A stretch of 62,881 nucleotides of DNA from Clostridia bacterium (GCA_900771345.1 CAAGNQ010000025.1:1-62881); one strand, 5' to 3'. Shown: positions 34,306 to 43,346, counted from the stretch's first letter. A program made the numbers and translations. Notes: a model not told the origin generated them from the letters alone.

Positions 34306-35676
34306 ATGTCAAGTTTAAATCTTAAAAACATCTACAAGGTTTATCCATCAGGCGTAACTGCCGTATCGGACTTTAACCTTGATATCGAAGACAAAGAGTT
34401 TATCGTTTTCGTTGGACCATCAGGCTGTGGTAAGTCAACCACACTCCGTATGATAGCAGGTCTTGAAGAGATTTCTTCAGGCGAACTTTATATCGACGGC
34501 GTGCTCGTTAACAATATCGCACCTAAAGACAGAGATATTGCAATGGTTTTCCAAAACTACGCTCTTTATCCACACATGACCGTTTATGACAATATGGCGT
34601 TCGGTCTTAAACTTAGAAAAATGCCTAAGCCACAAATTGACCAAAGAGTTAAAGAGGCTGCAAGAATTTTAGGTATTGAAATGTACTTATCAAGAAAGCC
34701 AAAGGCACTTTCTGGTGGTCAACGCCAAAGGGTTGCGCTAGGTCGTGCAATCGTTCGTGAACCAAAGGTATTCCTTCTTGACGAACCACTTTCTAACCTA
34801 GATGCTAAACTTCGTGCTCAAATGAGAACTGAGATTACCAAACTTCATAACAGACTTGCAACAACCTTTATCTACGTTACTCACGACCAAGTTGAGGCTA
34901 TGACGATGGGTACGAGAATCGTTGTTATGAAAGACGGATTTATGCAACAGGTTGATACGCCTATTAATCTTTACGATTACCCTGTAAATCAATTCGTTGC
35001 AGGATTTATCGGAACGCCACAAATGAACTTCTTTACTGGCAAACTCGTTGGTACAGCAAAGAAAGTTTACGTTGAGTTTGGTTCTGATAAAGTATTGCTT
35101 CCACAAGAAAAGGTTAAACTTATCGTTAATCTTGATAAATATCTTAACACCGATAAAGAGATTATTTTCGGTGTTCGTCCTGAAGATATTCACGACGAAG
35201 AGGCATGGCTTGAAGCACATCCTAACCAAACTATCGAAGTTTTGGTTGACGTTGTTGAAGCGCTCGGTTCAGAAACCTTGCTTTACTGCAAAACCAAATC
35301 ACAGATTCAAGCACAAGCATCACTTGAGAGTATCGTAGACGCTGTAAGTAACCTTACTGCAAAAGTTGATTCTCGTTCAACTACAAAAGCAGGCGATACA
35401 ACTAAACTTGCTCTTGATATTGCGCACTGCCACTTGTTTGATAAAGATACGGAGATTACTATTCTTGCTCGTAACGAAGAAAACAAGGCAGAAGTAGAAG
35501 CACTTCTTGCTAAACGCGAAAAAGAAGAGGAAGAAAAGGCTGCAATCGAGGCTCAAAAACTTGCAGAACAACAAGAAAAGGCTGCTTTAGAGGCTGAGAA
35601 AAAGAGAGCAAAAATGGAAAAGAAGTTAGCAAAAAAGACTGCTAGCGCAAAGTCAGAAGAAAAAGACGCTGAATAA
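34306..35676 (+). CDS. ugpC: ABC transporter ATP-binding protein, MalK/UgpC/MsmX type
   Basis: 456 aa from the ATG at 34306, which has SD GGAGGG; an earlier in-frame ATG at 34288 lacks one. Walker A GPSGCGKST, signature LSGGQRQR, Walker B VFLLDEP, H-loop THD. The regulatory TOBE domain follows (FGVRPEDIHD). The last ~55 residues are a highly charged Ala/Glu/Lys-rich tail, probably a coiled coil, not typical of the family. With no permease nearby it may power several carbohydrate importers, as MsmX does (inference). Codon use suggests high expression. Confidence 0.93.
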   Translation: MSSLNLKNIYKVYPSGVTAVSDFNLDIEDKEFIVFVGPSGCGKSTTLRMIAGLEEISSGELYIDGVLVNNIAPKDRDIAMVFQNYALYPHMTVYDNMAFGLKLRKMPKPQIDQRVKEAARILGIEMYLSRKPKALSGGQRQRVALGRAIVREPKVFLLDEPLSNLDAKLRAQMRTEITKLHNRLATTFIYVTHDQVEAMTMGTRIVVMKDGFMQQVDTPINLYDYPVNQFVAGFIGTPQMNFFTGKLVGTAKKVYVEFGSDKVLLPQEKVKLIVNLDKYLNTDKEIIFGVRPEDIHDEEAWLEAHPNQTIEVLVDVVEALGSETLLYCKTKSQIQAQASLESIVDAVSNLTAKVDSRSTTKAGDTTKLALDIAHCHLFDKDTEITILARNEENKAEVEALLAKREKEEEEKAAIEAQKLAEQQEKAALEAEKKRAKMEKKLAKKTASAKSEEKDAE

Positions 35677-35691
35677 TATATATTTTTGCAT

Positions 35692-35730
35692 ATAATTCCG
35701 TGGACAAACAGTTCACGGAATTTTTTATTC
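35692..35730 (+). terminator. Intrinsic terminator
   Basis: AATTCCGTG/CACGGAATT stem with an 11-nt loop, then TTTTTATT. Confidence 0.88.
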
Positions 35731-35794
35731 TAAAGAGCATTATTTATCATTTTCAAATAAATTTAGCCGAAAATAAAAAAAATCTATCTTTTAA

Positions 35795-35823
35795 TTGAAA
35801 TTTTAGTAAAAAAAAGGTATAAT
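35795..35823 (+). promoter_or_regulatory. Promoter for the CdaR-like regulator
   Basis: TTGAAA (35795-35800), 17-bp spacer, TATAAT (35818-35823). Start near 35830, leader about 23 nt. Confidence 0.75.
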
Positions 35824-35852
35824 CTAATATATTACAAATTTTGGGGACAAAA

Positions 35853-36893
35853 ATGGACGCAGATATTAAAATTTTTATAGGTGGGATAAGAGAGAAAACT
35901 GGTATTGAACTTTCAATTTTTGGTTCTGACGGAAATTTTATTGCTGGAAACGGCAAGGAAGGAGAGGTTGTTTCGACTTATATTGACGGAGTATATCTCG
36001 ACGAAAAAAACAATAAGACTTATTTTTCTATAAGATACAAGAGCAAATTTTTTATCGGAAGAATTGAAGGCGCTGACCAAACGAGCAAGAATTACGCATA
36101 TCTTATAGGTGAACTTGCAGAAAATTCTTATTTTAAGGAGTTCGGGCTTTCACGCCGTGATTTTATTAAAGCCATTTTATTTGGTGAGGCTAATTATTCG
36201 CAAGTAAATAAATATATGCGCAAATACTCTATGAAAAATCTTCCTGCGTTCGTTATGGTTGTAAGCGCTCAAAACAATCTTATTGACGACGTTATGAACG
36301 TACTTAGTAATTACAGTTCAGAGGACAGCGATTTCGTTGTTAAAACACCTGAAAAACAGATTGCGTTCGTTAAATTTATTGACGAGGTAAGCAACGAGTA
36401 TCAATCTTCCACCGAGTACGCTGAGTTTTTAAGACAATCAATATATGAAGAAACAGGCGCTAAAGTTAGGATTTCTATCGGGGGGACGGTTAATACGGTT
36501 ATTGATTTAAGCACGTCCTTTTCGCAGGCGATTTCCACTGCGAGAATGGCAGACGCCATTAAATCTAGAGGTGACGTTCACTCTTATAAAGAATTTATTC
36601 TGCTTAAGATGCTCGAAGATTTGCCTAAATATAAACTTAATGAATATCTTGAAACGCTAATGGATGGTGGAGCAAGAGAAATATTTAGCGACGAAGAAAT
36701 GGTTATTACTGCCGAGGAGTTTTTGGAAAATAGTTTAAATATTAGCGAGACTTCGCGAAAACTTTATCTTCACAGAAACACCCTTATTTATAGGCTTGAT
36801 AAAATTGAAAAGGAAACCGGACTAAACATACGCAAATTTTCTGACGCAGTGACTTTTAGGCTTATAACTATTCTATCAAAACTTGTTAGGTAA
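35853..36893 (+). CDS. CdaR/PucR-type transcriptional regulator
   Basis: 346 aa from ATG 35853 (SD GGGGA; an in-frame TTG at 35841 lies inside the SD). The N-terminal ~110 residues look like a sugar-diacid-recognition-type sensor (IFIGGIREKTGIELSIFG in parts). The C terminus holds the PucR-type helix-turn-helix (LNISETSRKLYLHRNTLIYRLDKIE in two parts). Such proteins are one-component regulators of carbohydrate or diacid use. It lies between the ATPase gene and a protease gene. Target and ligand unknown. Confidence 0.85.
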   Translation: MDADIKIFIGGIREKTGIELSIFGSDGNFIAGNGKEGEVVSTYIDGVYLDEKNNKTYFSIRYKSKFFIGRIEGADQTSKNYAYLIGELAENSYFKEFGLSRRDFIKAILFGEANYSQVNKYMRKYSMKNLPAFVMVVSAQNNLIDDVMNVLSNYSSEDSDFVVKTPEKQIAFVKFIDEVSNEYQSSTEYAEFLRQSIYEETGAKVRISIGGTVNTVIDLSTSFSQAISTARMADAIKSRGDVHSYKEFILLKMLEDLPKYKLNEYLETLMDGGAREIFSDEEMVITAEEFLENSLNISETSRKLYLHRNTLIYRLDKIEKETGLNIRKFSDAVTFRLITILSKLVR

Positions 36894-36897
36894 AAAT

Positions 36898-38199
36898 ATG
36901 AATGAAAATATGAAAAACCATCAAAACGAAGGAAAAAACAATCAGATTATTAGGATAATTTCCATTGCTCTTGCAATATTAATCGCCTTTGTGGGTGGTT
37001 TTTTTGTTAGGGAATTGTTCGAGAGCAGGAATAATAAGGTCGCTAGAGATATTATCTCCGTAATTGAAAAGGCAGGCTATATTATTGATTCGCAAACGGG
37101 CGAGGAGAGAACTCTCACCGAAGAGGATATTGCAGACGCAATAACCAATACAATTTTAGACCAGTATTCTGCTTATTACACTAAAGAGGAATACGAGCAG
37201 ATATCCGAGTCGGGAAAGGGAAACCAAAAGGGACTTGGCATATCTTTTTATACTAATACACCTATAGTAACCATGCTAACAGGTAATTCCCCTGCCGAAA
37301 AGGCTGGAATTATGAGAGGTGATAAGATTATTTGTGCAAAAGAAAAGGACGGGCAAACAATCAACTTTTCTACGTCTATGGAGGTTATCAGTTTTGTTAG
37401 TAATTGTGAGGAACAATCCGAGATAATTTTTACCATTGAAAGAAAAGGAACCTTAAAAGAGTTTTCTATGAAAAAAATTGCATATATTGCCTCGTACGTT
37501 ACCTATTATGACAGCGAAAGCAAGTTTTATTTTGCCTCGGACACACCTGAGGGTGAACTCAAGGATAAAAGAGAGGATTGCTCTTTAATGGAAAAACTCC
37601 CAGAAGATACGGCGCTTATTCGCTTAAATCTTTTTGAAGGTGATGCGTCAAGTCAAATGAGTAAAGCGCTTGACTATATGGCAGAAAGGGGAAGGAGCAA
37701 ACTTATTCTTGATTTAACCGACAATGGTGGTGGATTTATAGATACGCTTTGTGAAATTGCGCCTATGCTTATATATAATAATGGAAACAATGATTTTATA
37801 GTAGCCTACGCACAGAAAAATTCGGGCGTTTCAAAGTTTTTTTCTAAAAACTATGATTTTAAGGAACACATTAAAAAAATTGCAGTAGTGGCGAACGAAA
37901 ACACAGCGTCGGCATCAGAGTGTTTAATAGGCGCTCTTGCCTACTACGGTGGGGCGTTTTCTCTTGACAACCTAGTTGTTGAAGAAAACGGCTACGGCGA
38001 GCATAGAACTTATGGCAAAGGCATTATGCAAACAACTTATAAACTTTTAAGTGGAGGTTGGCTCAAACTTACGACTGCAAAAATCACTTGGCCGGATAAG
38101 TCCACCTGTATTCACGGCAGAGGAATAAAGCCTAATAGTCAAAACGCTGTTGAAAAATGGGGTGGCACCAATAGAGCCATAGAGATTTTAGCCGATTAA
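36898..38199 (+). CDS. S41-family carboxyl-terminal processing protease
   Basis: 433 aa. An N-terminal signal anchor (~residues 18-40) places it outside the membrane. A PDZ domain (~100-180, GLGISFYTNTPIVTML, AEKAGIMRGDKII) precedes the tail-specific protease core with the catalytic Ser in TASASE (residues ~336-341) and the Lys segment YGKGIMQT. Family members such as CtpB cleave signalling proteins in sporulation or envelope stress; the substrate here is unknown. It starts 4 nt after the CdaR-like stop. Its stop overlaps the converging next gene by 4 nt. Confidence 0.92.
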   Translation: MNENMKNHQNEGKNNQIIRIISIALAILIAFVGGFFVRELFESRNNKVARDIISVIEKAGYIIDSQTGEERTLTEEDIADAITNTILDQYSAYYTKEEYEQISESGKGNQKGLGISFYTNTPIVTMLTGNSPAEKAGIMRGDKIICAKEKDGQTINFSTSMEVISFVSNCEEQSEIIFTIERKGTLKEFSMKKIAYIASYVTYYDSESKFYFASDTPEGELKDKREDCSLMEKLPEDTALIRLNLFEGDASSQMSKALDYMAERGRSKLILDLTDNGGGFIDTLCEIAPMLIYNNGNNDFIVAYAQKNSGVSKFFSKNYDFKEHIKKIAVVANENTASASECLIGALAYYGGAFSLDNLVVEENGYGEHRTYGKGIMQTTYKLLSGGWLKLTTAKITWPDKSTCIHGRGIKPNSQNAVEKWGGTNRAIEILAD

Positions 38200-38474
38200 T
38201 CGGAAAAATATCTATTAAGAGAATAAATAATCTCTTTATCGGCAATGCTTGCAATCGGGCTTAGCCCTGCACCAGTATTTACCATACTAGCATTGTTCGG
38301 CTTTGCCGATTCAATAAACTTTAATAACAAAGGAATAAGTGCTTGAGGATTTATCCGAGATAGCACTTTTTTTACGTCAAAATTATTTTCACTTAAAAGT
38401 TTTAAAATTTGTGAAAAACCATCGGCGTTTTCGCCATTTAATAATGATGAAATAAGTTTTTGTAATATTTCCAT
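38196..38474 (-). CDS. Hypothetical helical small protein
   Basis: 92 aa from the ATG at 38474, chosen because of SD GGAGG 5 nt upstream; a longer in-frame ORF begins inside the divergent gene and is unlikely. It is predicted to be helical with Leu-rich patches (LQKLISSLLNG, ILKLLSENN, ALIPLLLKFIE). No signal peptide, no known family. It is divergent from another small helical protein with which it shares a 73-bp gap. Its stop overlaps the S41 protease stop (TTAA). Confidence 0.7.
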   Translation of the reverse strand: MEILQKLISSLLNGENADGFSQILKLLSENNFDVKKVLSRINPQALIPLLLKFIESAKPNNASMVNTGAGLSPIASIADKEIIYSLNRYFSD

Positions 38475-38547
38475 AACGCCTCCACTAACAATATAATATA
38501 TGATGAGCATAAAATAAAATTGAAAACTTTTTATAATGGAGGCAGTT

Positions 38548-38832
38548 ATGCAAGATTTTAACGAGTATATTAAAAACCAAAACAGGTCAAACCCAGAGTC
38601 TAACTTTAATGGAAATATTTTTAACCTTGTCAATTCGCTTGCAGGAAAATTCGATGGCAAAAGTCAAAACGACCTTATGAAAGCCATATATGAAGAGGCT
38701 AAAAAAGGCAAGCAGAACGGCACCTTAAAAAACTCTGATATAGATAATTTTGCAAGTATGCTTTCCCCTCTTTTAGACGATAAAAAGAGAAAGATGCTAT
38801 ATAAAATAGTAGAAGAACTCAAGAAAATTTAG
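38548..38832 (+). CDS. Hypothetical helical small protein
   Basis: 94 aa from ATG 38548 (SD GGAGGC); an ATG at 38536 has no SD. Charged and helical, with NLVNSLAGKFDGKSQNDL and DNFASMLSPLLDDKKRK segments. Not recognised. Its upstream sequence (GGAGGCAGTT-ATG) resembles that of its divergent partner (GGAGGCGTT-ATG). Its stop overlaps the converging aminotransferase gene by 4 nt. Confidence 0.7.
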   Translation: MQDFNEYIKNQNRSNPESNFNGNIFNLVNSLAGKFDGKSQNDLMKAIYEEAKKGKQNGTLKNSDIDNFASMLSPLLDDKKRKMLYKIVEELKKI

Positions 38833-39950
38833 TATTTAATTTTGGATAAAGCAGATAAAAGACTATGTATTTCTCTAGTTGAGTTCTGGACGGCAAGGCT
38901 TGCTCTAACTAGCCCACAGTCAGAAGTGTCAAGCATTTTATGAACAAGTGGAGCGCAGTGGAATCCACCTCTTACTGCTATATCGTACTCTCTATTTAAG
39001 ACGTCAGCGACCTCTGAACTAGTTAGGTTATTAAATTTAAAAGACACAATGCCTGCTGGGTTTGGGTTAGAATAACAAGTTATATGTGGAAAACTTTTCA
39101 GTCCGTCGATTAAAAGTTCTGACGAAGATATAAGATGTTCTGAAAAGGTAGAAAGGTTATTTTTTATATATCTAATACCTTCAAAAAGTCCTGCTATTGC
39201 CGGAAGATTAAGCGTGCCTGACTCAAGTCTTTCGGGATAGCAGAGAGGCTGGTTAAGGTTAAATGATTCACTGCCCGTTCCCCCATAAATGATAGGCTCT
39301 AAATCCATTTGGTCGTCTAGGATTAAAACACCACTGCCCATAATACCGTATAACCCCTTGTGCCCAGCGAGAGCAAGACATGATATTCCACATTTTTTTA
39401 CGTCAATACCAATATGCCCACCACCTTGTGCTCCGTCAACAAAATATAGAAGTTGATGTTTTTTTGCAAGCCTGCCGATTTGTTCGATAGGCAAAACCTC
39501 GCCCGTAACGTTTGAAAGGGCAGTCGTGATGATTAGATAGGTGTTTTGTTGAATTTTTTCTTTAATTTTTTCGATAATGCTTTTATTGAAAGAGGGATAG
39601 ACTATATCTAAAGATATAATGCCCCTTTCTTTCAAAGCGTGAAGAGGGCGCAAAACAGAATTGTGTTCAAAAGCAGTAGTTATAACGTGCCCACCCTCTT
39701 TAATACTACCAAAAATAGCAAAGTTTAGCGCTTCGGTGCAGTTTTTTGTAAATATAACCCTATCAGGAGTTGCGTTAAAAAATTCGCCGAGAATTTCTCG
39801 CGTATTATATACTATTTTTGCTCCCGAAACAGAAAGCCTGTGCCCACTTCTGCCTGGGTTTGCAAGAAGATATCGCATGCAATTTTCTACTGTGTGAGTA
39901 ACGGCGTGTGGTTTAAATCCACCGGTTGCGGCGTTGTCAAAATAAATCAT
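38829..39950 (-). CDS. Class-V aminotransferase, cysteine desulfurase-like (EF2568 type)
   Basis: 373 aa. NifS/SufS fold: N-terminal MIYFDNAATGG, PLP-binding Lys in LAGHKGLYG (~residue 200), and the sulfur-accepting Cys in RGGFHCAPLVHKML (~residue 335). Final GLVRASLA motif. The closest known branch is the cysteine desulfurase-like family found with DUF3343 in selenium-linked molybdenum hydroxylase clusters; a DUF3343 gene is indeed divergent from it here. SD AAAGGAGA precedes the ATG. The activity may be sulfur or selenium mobilisation, or cofactor assembly. Confidence 0.88.
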   Translation of the reverse strand: MIYFDNAATGGFKPHAVTHTVENCMRYLLANPGRSGHRLSVSGAKIVYNTREILGEFFNATPDRVIFTKNCTEALNFAIFGSIKEGGHVITTAFEHNSVLRPLHALKERGIISLDIVYPSFNKSIIEKIKEKIQQNTYLIITTALSNVTGEVLPIEQIGRLAKKHQLLYFVDGAQGGGHIGIDVKKCGISCLALAGHKGLYGIMGSGVLILDDQMDLEPIIYGGTGSESFNLNQPLCYPERLESGTLNLPAIAGLFEGIRYIKNNLSTFSEHLISSSELLIDGLKSFPHITCYSNPNPAGIVSFKFNNLTSSEVADVLNREYDIAVRGGFHCAPLVHKMLDTSDCGLVRASLAVQNSTREIHSLLSALSKIKY

Positions 39951-40043
39951 AAACTCTCCTTTTTTTGCAGTAACAATTTTGAAATTTGGATAATATTATA
40001 TTGTATAGAAAAAAACTACTGATTATGCAGAGGAGAAAATTTT

Positions 40044-40301
40044 ATGGAGTACGTTGTGCTTGCATTTCGCTCACGGGCGCACACGGTTAAGTTTTATGAA
40101 TTTTTATCTAGCCACGGAATTTACTCTGAAATCGTGTCAACTCCAAAAGAGGCCGGAGTAGGCTGTGGCTTATCGGTAAAGATTTCTAAATCACAAATAA
40201 ACTTAGTTCGGCAAGCGTTGTCAATCCTCTCTCTTTCGTCGTTTGCAGGGATATTTCTTGTAAAAAATCTCGGAGAAAAGAGGATTGTTAAAAGTATTTA
40301 G
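40044..40301 (+). CDS. DUF3343 protein, putative Se/S carrier
   Basis: 85 aa, family length. The pattern F-x-S-x-A-x-A-x-K...TPKEAGVGCGLSVKIS is typical of DUF3343: the Cys in GCGLS is the likely carrier residue. It is divergent from the cysteine desulfurase-like gene, its common partner. SD GAGGAGA precedes the ATG. nth and obgE follow on the same strand. Confidence 0.88.
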   Translation: MEYVVLAFRSRAHTVKFYEFLSSHGIYSEIVSTPKEAGVGCGLSVKISKSQINLVRQALSILSLSSFAGIFLVKNLGEKRIVKSI

Positions 40302-40368
40302 TTAATAGCGCTTAAAAAACGCTTGTAAAAATTACTACCTTTATGTTAATATAATGGTGGTAAAAAGT

Positions 40369-40995
40369 ATGGACAAACTGTTAGCAAAGGTTATTATCGA
40401 TAAACTCTCTTGGCAGTTTACCGATAAACCGGCACTTAAATTTAATACGCCGTACGAACTTTTGGTGGCTGTAGTTTTATCAGCGCAGTGCACGGACGAG
40501 AGGGTTAACAAGGTGACCGAGAAACTTTTTGCAAGTTATAATACCCCTCAAAAAATGCTTACCCTTAGCCAAGAGCAACTTGAAAGGTATATTTTTTCGT
40601 GTGGGCTTTATAAATCTAAAGCCTCGCACATTCTTTCTCTATCAAAGGATATTGTGGACAAGTTTAACGGCGAGGTTCCTAGTACACTTGAGCAGTTAAG
40701 AACTCTAGCAGGTGTTGGAAGAAAAACGGCCAACGTGGTTTATAGCGTGGCGTTTAAGGGAGATGCTATTGCCGTGGATACTCACGTTTTCAGGGTGGCA
40801 AATAGGATAGGTTTAGTTAGTGCAAAAAACGAACTTTTAACAGAAAAGGCACTTATGAAAATTTTGGATAAAAGCGACTGGTCGAGGGCGCATCACTATC
40901 TAATTTATTTAGGCAGAAGTTACTGTAAATCGAGAACTCCCGACTGTGAGAACTGCCCTATTAAATTAGAGTGCAGTAAAAAAATTAAAAGGTGA
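40369..40995 (+). CDS. nth: Endonuclease III
   Basis: 208 aa from ATG 40369 with SD-like GGTGG; the ATG at 40354 overlaps a TATAAT and is less likely. It excises oxidised pyrimidines and nicks abasic sites. Helix-hairpin-helix LRTLAGVGRKTANVV, catalytic Asp in AVDTHVFR, and the C-terminal 4Fe-4S ligands C-x6-C-x2-C-x5-C in SYCKSRTPDCENC and LEC. It is followed 3 nt later by obgE. Confidence 0.96.
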   Translation: MDKLLAKVIIDKLSWQFTDKPALKFNTPYELLVAVVLSAQCTDERVNKVTEKLFASYNTPQKMLTLSQEQLERYIFSCGLYKSKASHILSLSKDIVDKFNGEVPSTLEQLRTLAGVGRKTANVVYSVAFKGDAIAVDTHVFRVANRIGLVSAKNELLTEKALMKILDKSDWSRAHHYLIYLGRSYCKSRTPDCENCPIKLECSKKIKR

Positions 40996-40998
40996 ATT

Positions 40999-42261
40999 AT
41001 GTTTATAGATAGAGCAATGATAACGATTAAAGCAGGGGACGGTGGTAGTGGAATCACTTCTTTCGTGCACTATAAAGGCAAGGTAAGTGGTGGCCCTGAC
41101 GGTGGCGACGGTGGTAAGGGTGGCGATATAATATTTGTTGCTGACAAAAAACTCACTAACCTCTCTGACTACTATTATAAAACTAAATACGTGGCAGAAA
41201 ACGGCGCACAGGGAGGCCCTAAAAACTGTTTTGGAAAAAGTGGACAAGATTTAGTGTTAAGAGTTCCACTAGGTACTGTTATAAAGGATAGAGAATCGGG
41301 TGGAATCATTGCCGATATGTTTACTGACGGTCAGAGCAAGGTGGTGCTAGTTGGTGGTGACGGTGGCAAGGGTAACGCTAGGTTTACTAATGCGCGTAGG
41401 CACGCTCCTCACTTTTCGCAGACGGGTGAAAAAACAGAAACTAAACAGGTTTATTTGGAACTTAAAACTATTGCAGACGTTGGACTCGTTGGTTTTCCAA
41501 ACGTTGGAAAGTCAACTATTTTATCGAAAATAACAAAGGCAAGACCTAAGATTGCTAATTATCATTTTACCACTCTTTCGCCAAATCTAGGCGTTTGCGA
41601 GTATTATGATAATCAGTTTATTGTTGCCGATATTCCAGGGCTAATCGAAGGTGCGAGTGACGGCGCAGGGCTTGGCATAGAATTCTTAAGGCATATTGAA
41701 AGAACGAGAATGTTAGTTCACGTTGTGGATATGAGTGGCGTTGAAGGGCGTGACCCTTATGAAGATTATCTTAAAATCAATGCCGAACTGAAAAATTATA
41801 GTCCAAAACTTGCTAAAGTTAAGCAGATAATCGTTGCCAATAAACTCGATATGTTTGGGGCAGAAGAGAATTTAAAAGCGTTTAAGGAAAAACTTAAGGG
41901 CAGAAAAAAAATCATTTGCATTTCTGCCGTTACGGGTGACGGACTTGATAAACTTAAAAAGGAAGTTTACGACGTTTTAACAAAACTTCCACCTGTTAAG
42001 CCGTTAGAATTTGAAGAATTTAACTATACAAAACCCGACAGGCTTGATTACGATATATTTAAAGAGGGTGAAACTTTCGTTATCGTTGGCACGCTCGTTG
42101 ACGTGTTAAAGAGAAACGTTGTGCTTGACGATATGAACTCGCTCGCTTATCTTCATAAGGTGCTAAAAGATAGGGGAATTATTGCAGAACTTAGAAAAAT
42201 GGGCGCAACTGATAAGTCTACCGTTATTATCGGTGGCGAAGAATTCGAATTTATTGATTAA
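40999..42261 (+). CDS. obgE: GTPase ObgE/CgtA
   Basis: 420 aa. N-terminal glycine-rich Obg fold (GDGGSGITSF, GPDGGDGGKGGD), GTPase with GFPNVGKST near residue 165, DIPGLIEGA, NKLD, and a C-terminal OCT domain ending at EFEF. It acts in 50S assembly and stress control; in spore formers it is also needed for sporulation. SD AAGGTGA precedes the ATG. yhbY follows, as in Bacillus. Confidence 0.97.
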   Translation: MFIDRAMITIKAGDGGSGITSFVHYKGKVSGGPDGGDGGKGGDIIFVADKKLTNLSDYYYKTKYVAENGAQGGPKNCFGKSGQDLVLRVPLGTVIKDRESGGIIADMFTDGQSKVVLVGGDGGKGNARFTNARRHAPHFSQTGEKTETKQVYLELKTIADVGLVGFPNVGKSTILSKITKARPKIANYHFTTLSPNLGVCEYYDNQFIVADIPGLIEGASDGAGLGIEFLRHIERTRMLVHVVDMSGVEGRDPYEDYLKINAELKNYSPKLAKVKQIIVANKLDMFGAEENLKAFKEKLKGRKKIICISAVTGDGLDKLKKEVYDVLTKLPPVKPLEFEEFNYTKPDRLDYDIFKEGETFVIVGTLVDVLKRNVVLDDMNSLAYLHKVLKDRGIIAELRKMGATDKSTVIIGGEEFEFID

Positions 42262-42273
42262 GAGAGGAAAATT

Positions 42274-42567
42274 ATGTTAACGTCAAAACAGAGAAGTAAT
42301 TTGCGCGCAATCGCGTCAAAGATTGAGCCGATAACACAGGTTGGAAAACTCGGCATAAATGAAAGCCTTATCGATTCTCTCGATAAGGCGATAGAAAAAA
42401 GGGAAATTATAAAAGTTACAGTTTTAGAAAACTCCGAACTTATTCCTAAAGATGCAGGGTTTGAAATTGCAGAACAACTCGGCGCAGAGTTTGTGTGTGC
42501 GACGGGAAGAAAACTGGTTTTTTATAGAAAAAGTAAAAATCAAAAGGTAGTTCATATTGAGTTTTAG
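42274..42567 (+). CDS. yhbY: CRM-domain RNA-binding protein YhbY
   Basis: 97 aa, family length. LTSKQRSNLRAIASKIEPITQVGKLGI and LEKREIIKVTVLENS are the YhbY pattern (shown in parts: LTSKQRSNLRA, QVGKLGI, REIIKV). It binds the pre-50S ribosome. SD AGAGGAAA. In Bacillus the next gene is nadD; here a reverse-strand membrane gene is inserted, and yhbY overlaps its stop by 4 nt. Confidence 0.94.
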   Translation: MLTSKQRSNLRAIASKIEPITQVGKLGINESLIDSLDKAIEKREIIKVTVLENSELIPKDAGFEIAEQLGAEFVCATGRKLVFYRKSKNQKVVHIEF

Positions 42568-43346
42568 TTGGTTGGGTCTTTTTCTGATATTCCAAACAGC
42601 CTAGATAAAAGGGAGGCTATTAAAAAGACTGCACCTACTACTACATAGTAAACTTTATAGTAGAGAAAATAACTCATAAATAAGAAAGCAAGGCCAAAGA
42701 CTAAATAGTTTTTGGCTTTTTCTTTATATAAAAGATTTTTTAGTAGTTTTAGACCTTTCGGCTTATTCCTTATAAACCTATACTTAGTGGGAGGAAGCAT
42801 TTGCTTTTCTTTTAGAAACTTATAAATTATATCAGCGCTAACCATTTTAAGTCTGCCGTTAAATCTTAAAATAAAGTCTTTTACCTCTGGGGAGAAACTT
42901 TCGGCCAAAATATAACCCGTATCGTTTTTTCTCAGTTCGTTAAATATTTTAACTACGTCAGCCTTGTTTACCATCTTAAAAGAAAATTTAACGAACACTG
43001 CAACTTCTTTATTTTTAAAAAATATCCCACCTCTTCTTCTTTCTGCTTCATAACCTAGCGAGCAAAAAACTTTAGCAAAAAATTCATTGTTCTCGCTTGC
43101 GCTTGCAAAGTCAAACTGAGTTATCATATCCTCAAGAGCAATCTTTTCTTCTTTTTTTAAATCGGTTGCCATTTTCTTTTTGAGCAATCTTTTAAATGTA
43201 AAAAGAGCAACGAGCGAGGCTAGTGTTAGCGAAAAAATTATTGAAAAAGGTTTATCAATAAAGTAATTAAGCATTATAAAGATTAGCACGAAAGAAATAA
43301 AAAGCGAAAAAACACAGTCGACAAACAGCGAAAAAGATATTTTCAT
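42564..43346 (-). CDS. Membrane protein with a degenerate Mrr-like (restriction-endonuclease-fold) domain
   Basis: 260 aa from ATG 43346; an upstream in-frame TTG has no SD. Two hydrophobic helices near residues 7-50, then a soluble domain (~75-190), then two more near 215-250. The soluble part follows the order of an Mrr-type endonuclease fold: a helix ending LGYEAERRRGGIFF, strand VAVFVKFSF where the catalytic K motif would sit, then a helix and TGYILAESFSPEVKDF. The acidic catalytic residues are not evident, so it is probably not an active nuclease. This is a fold guess by eye. It interrupts yhbY-nadD. Confidence 0.65.
   Translation of the reverse strand: MKISFSLFVDCVFSLFISFVLIFIMLNYFIDKPFSIIFSLTLASLVALFTFKRLLKKKMATDLKKEEKIALEDMITQFDFASASENNEFFAKVFCSLGYEAERRRGGIFFKNKEVAVFVKFSFKMVNKADVVKIFNELRKNDTGYILAESFSPEVKDFILRFNGRLKMVSADIIYKFLKEKQMLPPTKYRFIRNKPKGLKLLKNLLYKEKAKNYLVFGLAFLFMSYFLYYKVYYVVVGAVFLIASLLSRLFGISEKDPTN

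Noticed and set aside
34798..35229. 143-codon reverse ORF over the ABC ATPase gene
   Set aside because: Antisense to a strongly conserved gene, no SD, no plausible protein features.
38475..38660. N-terminal extension of the 92-aa reverse protein to 154 aa
   Set aside because: The extension overlaps the divergent gene and lacks an SD; ATG 38474 has GGAGG.
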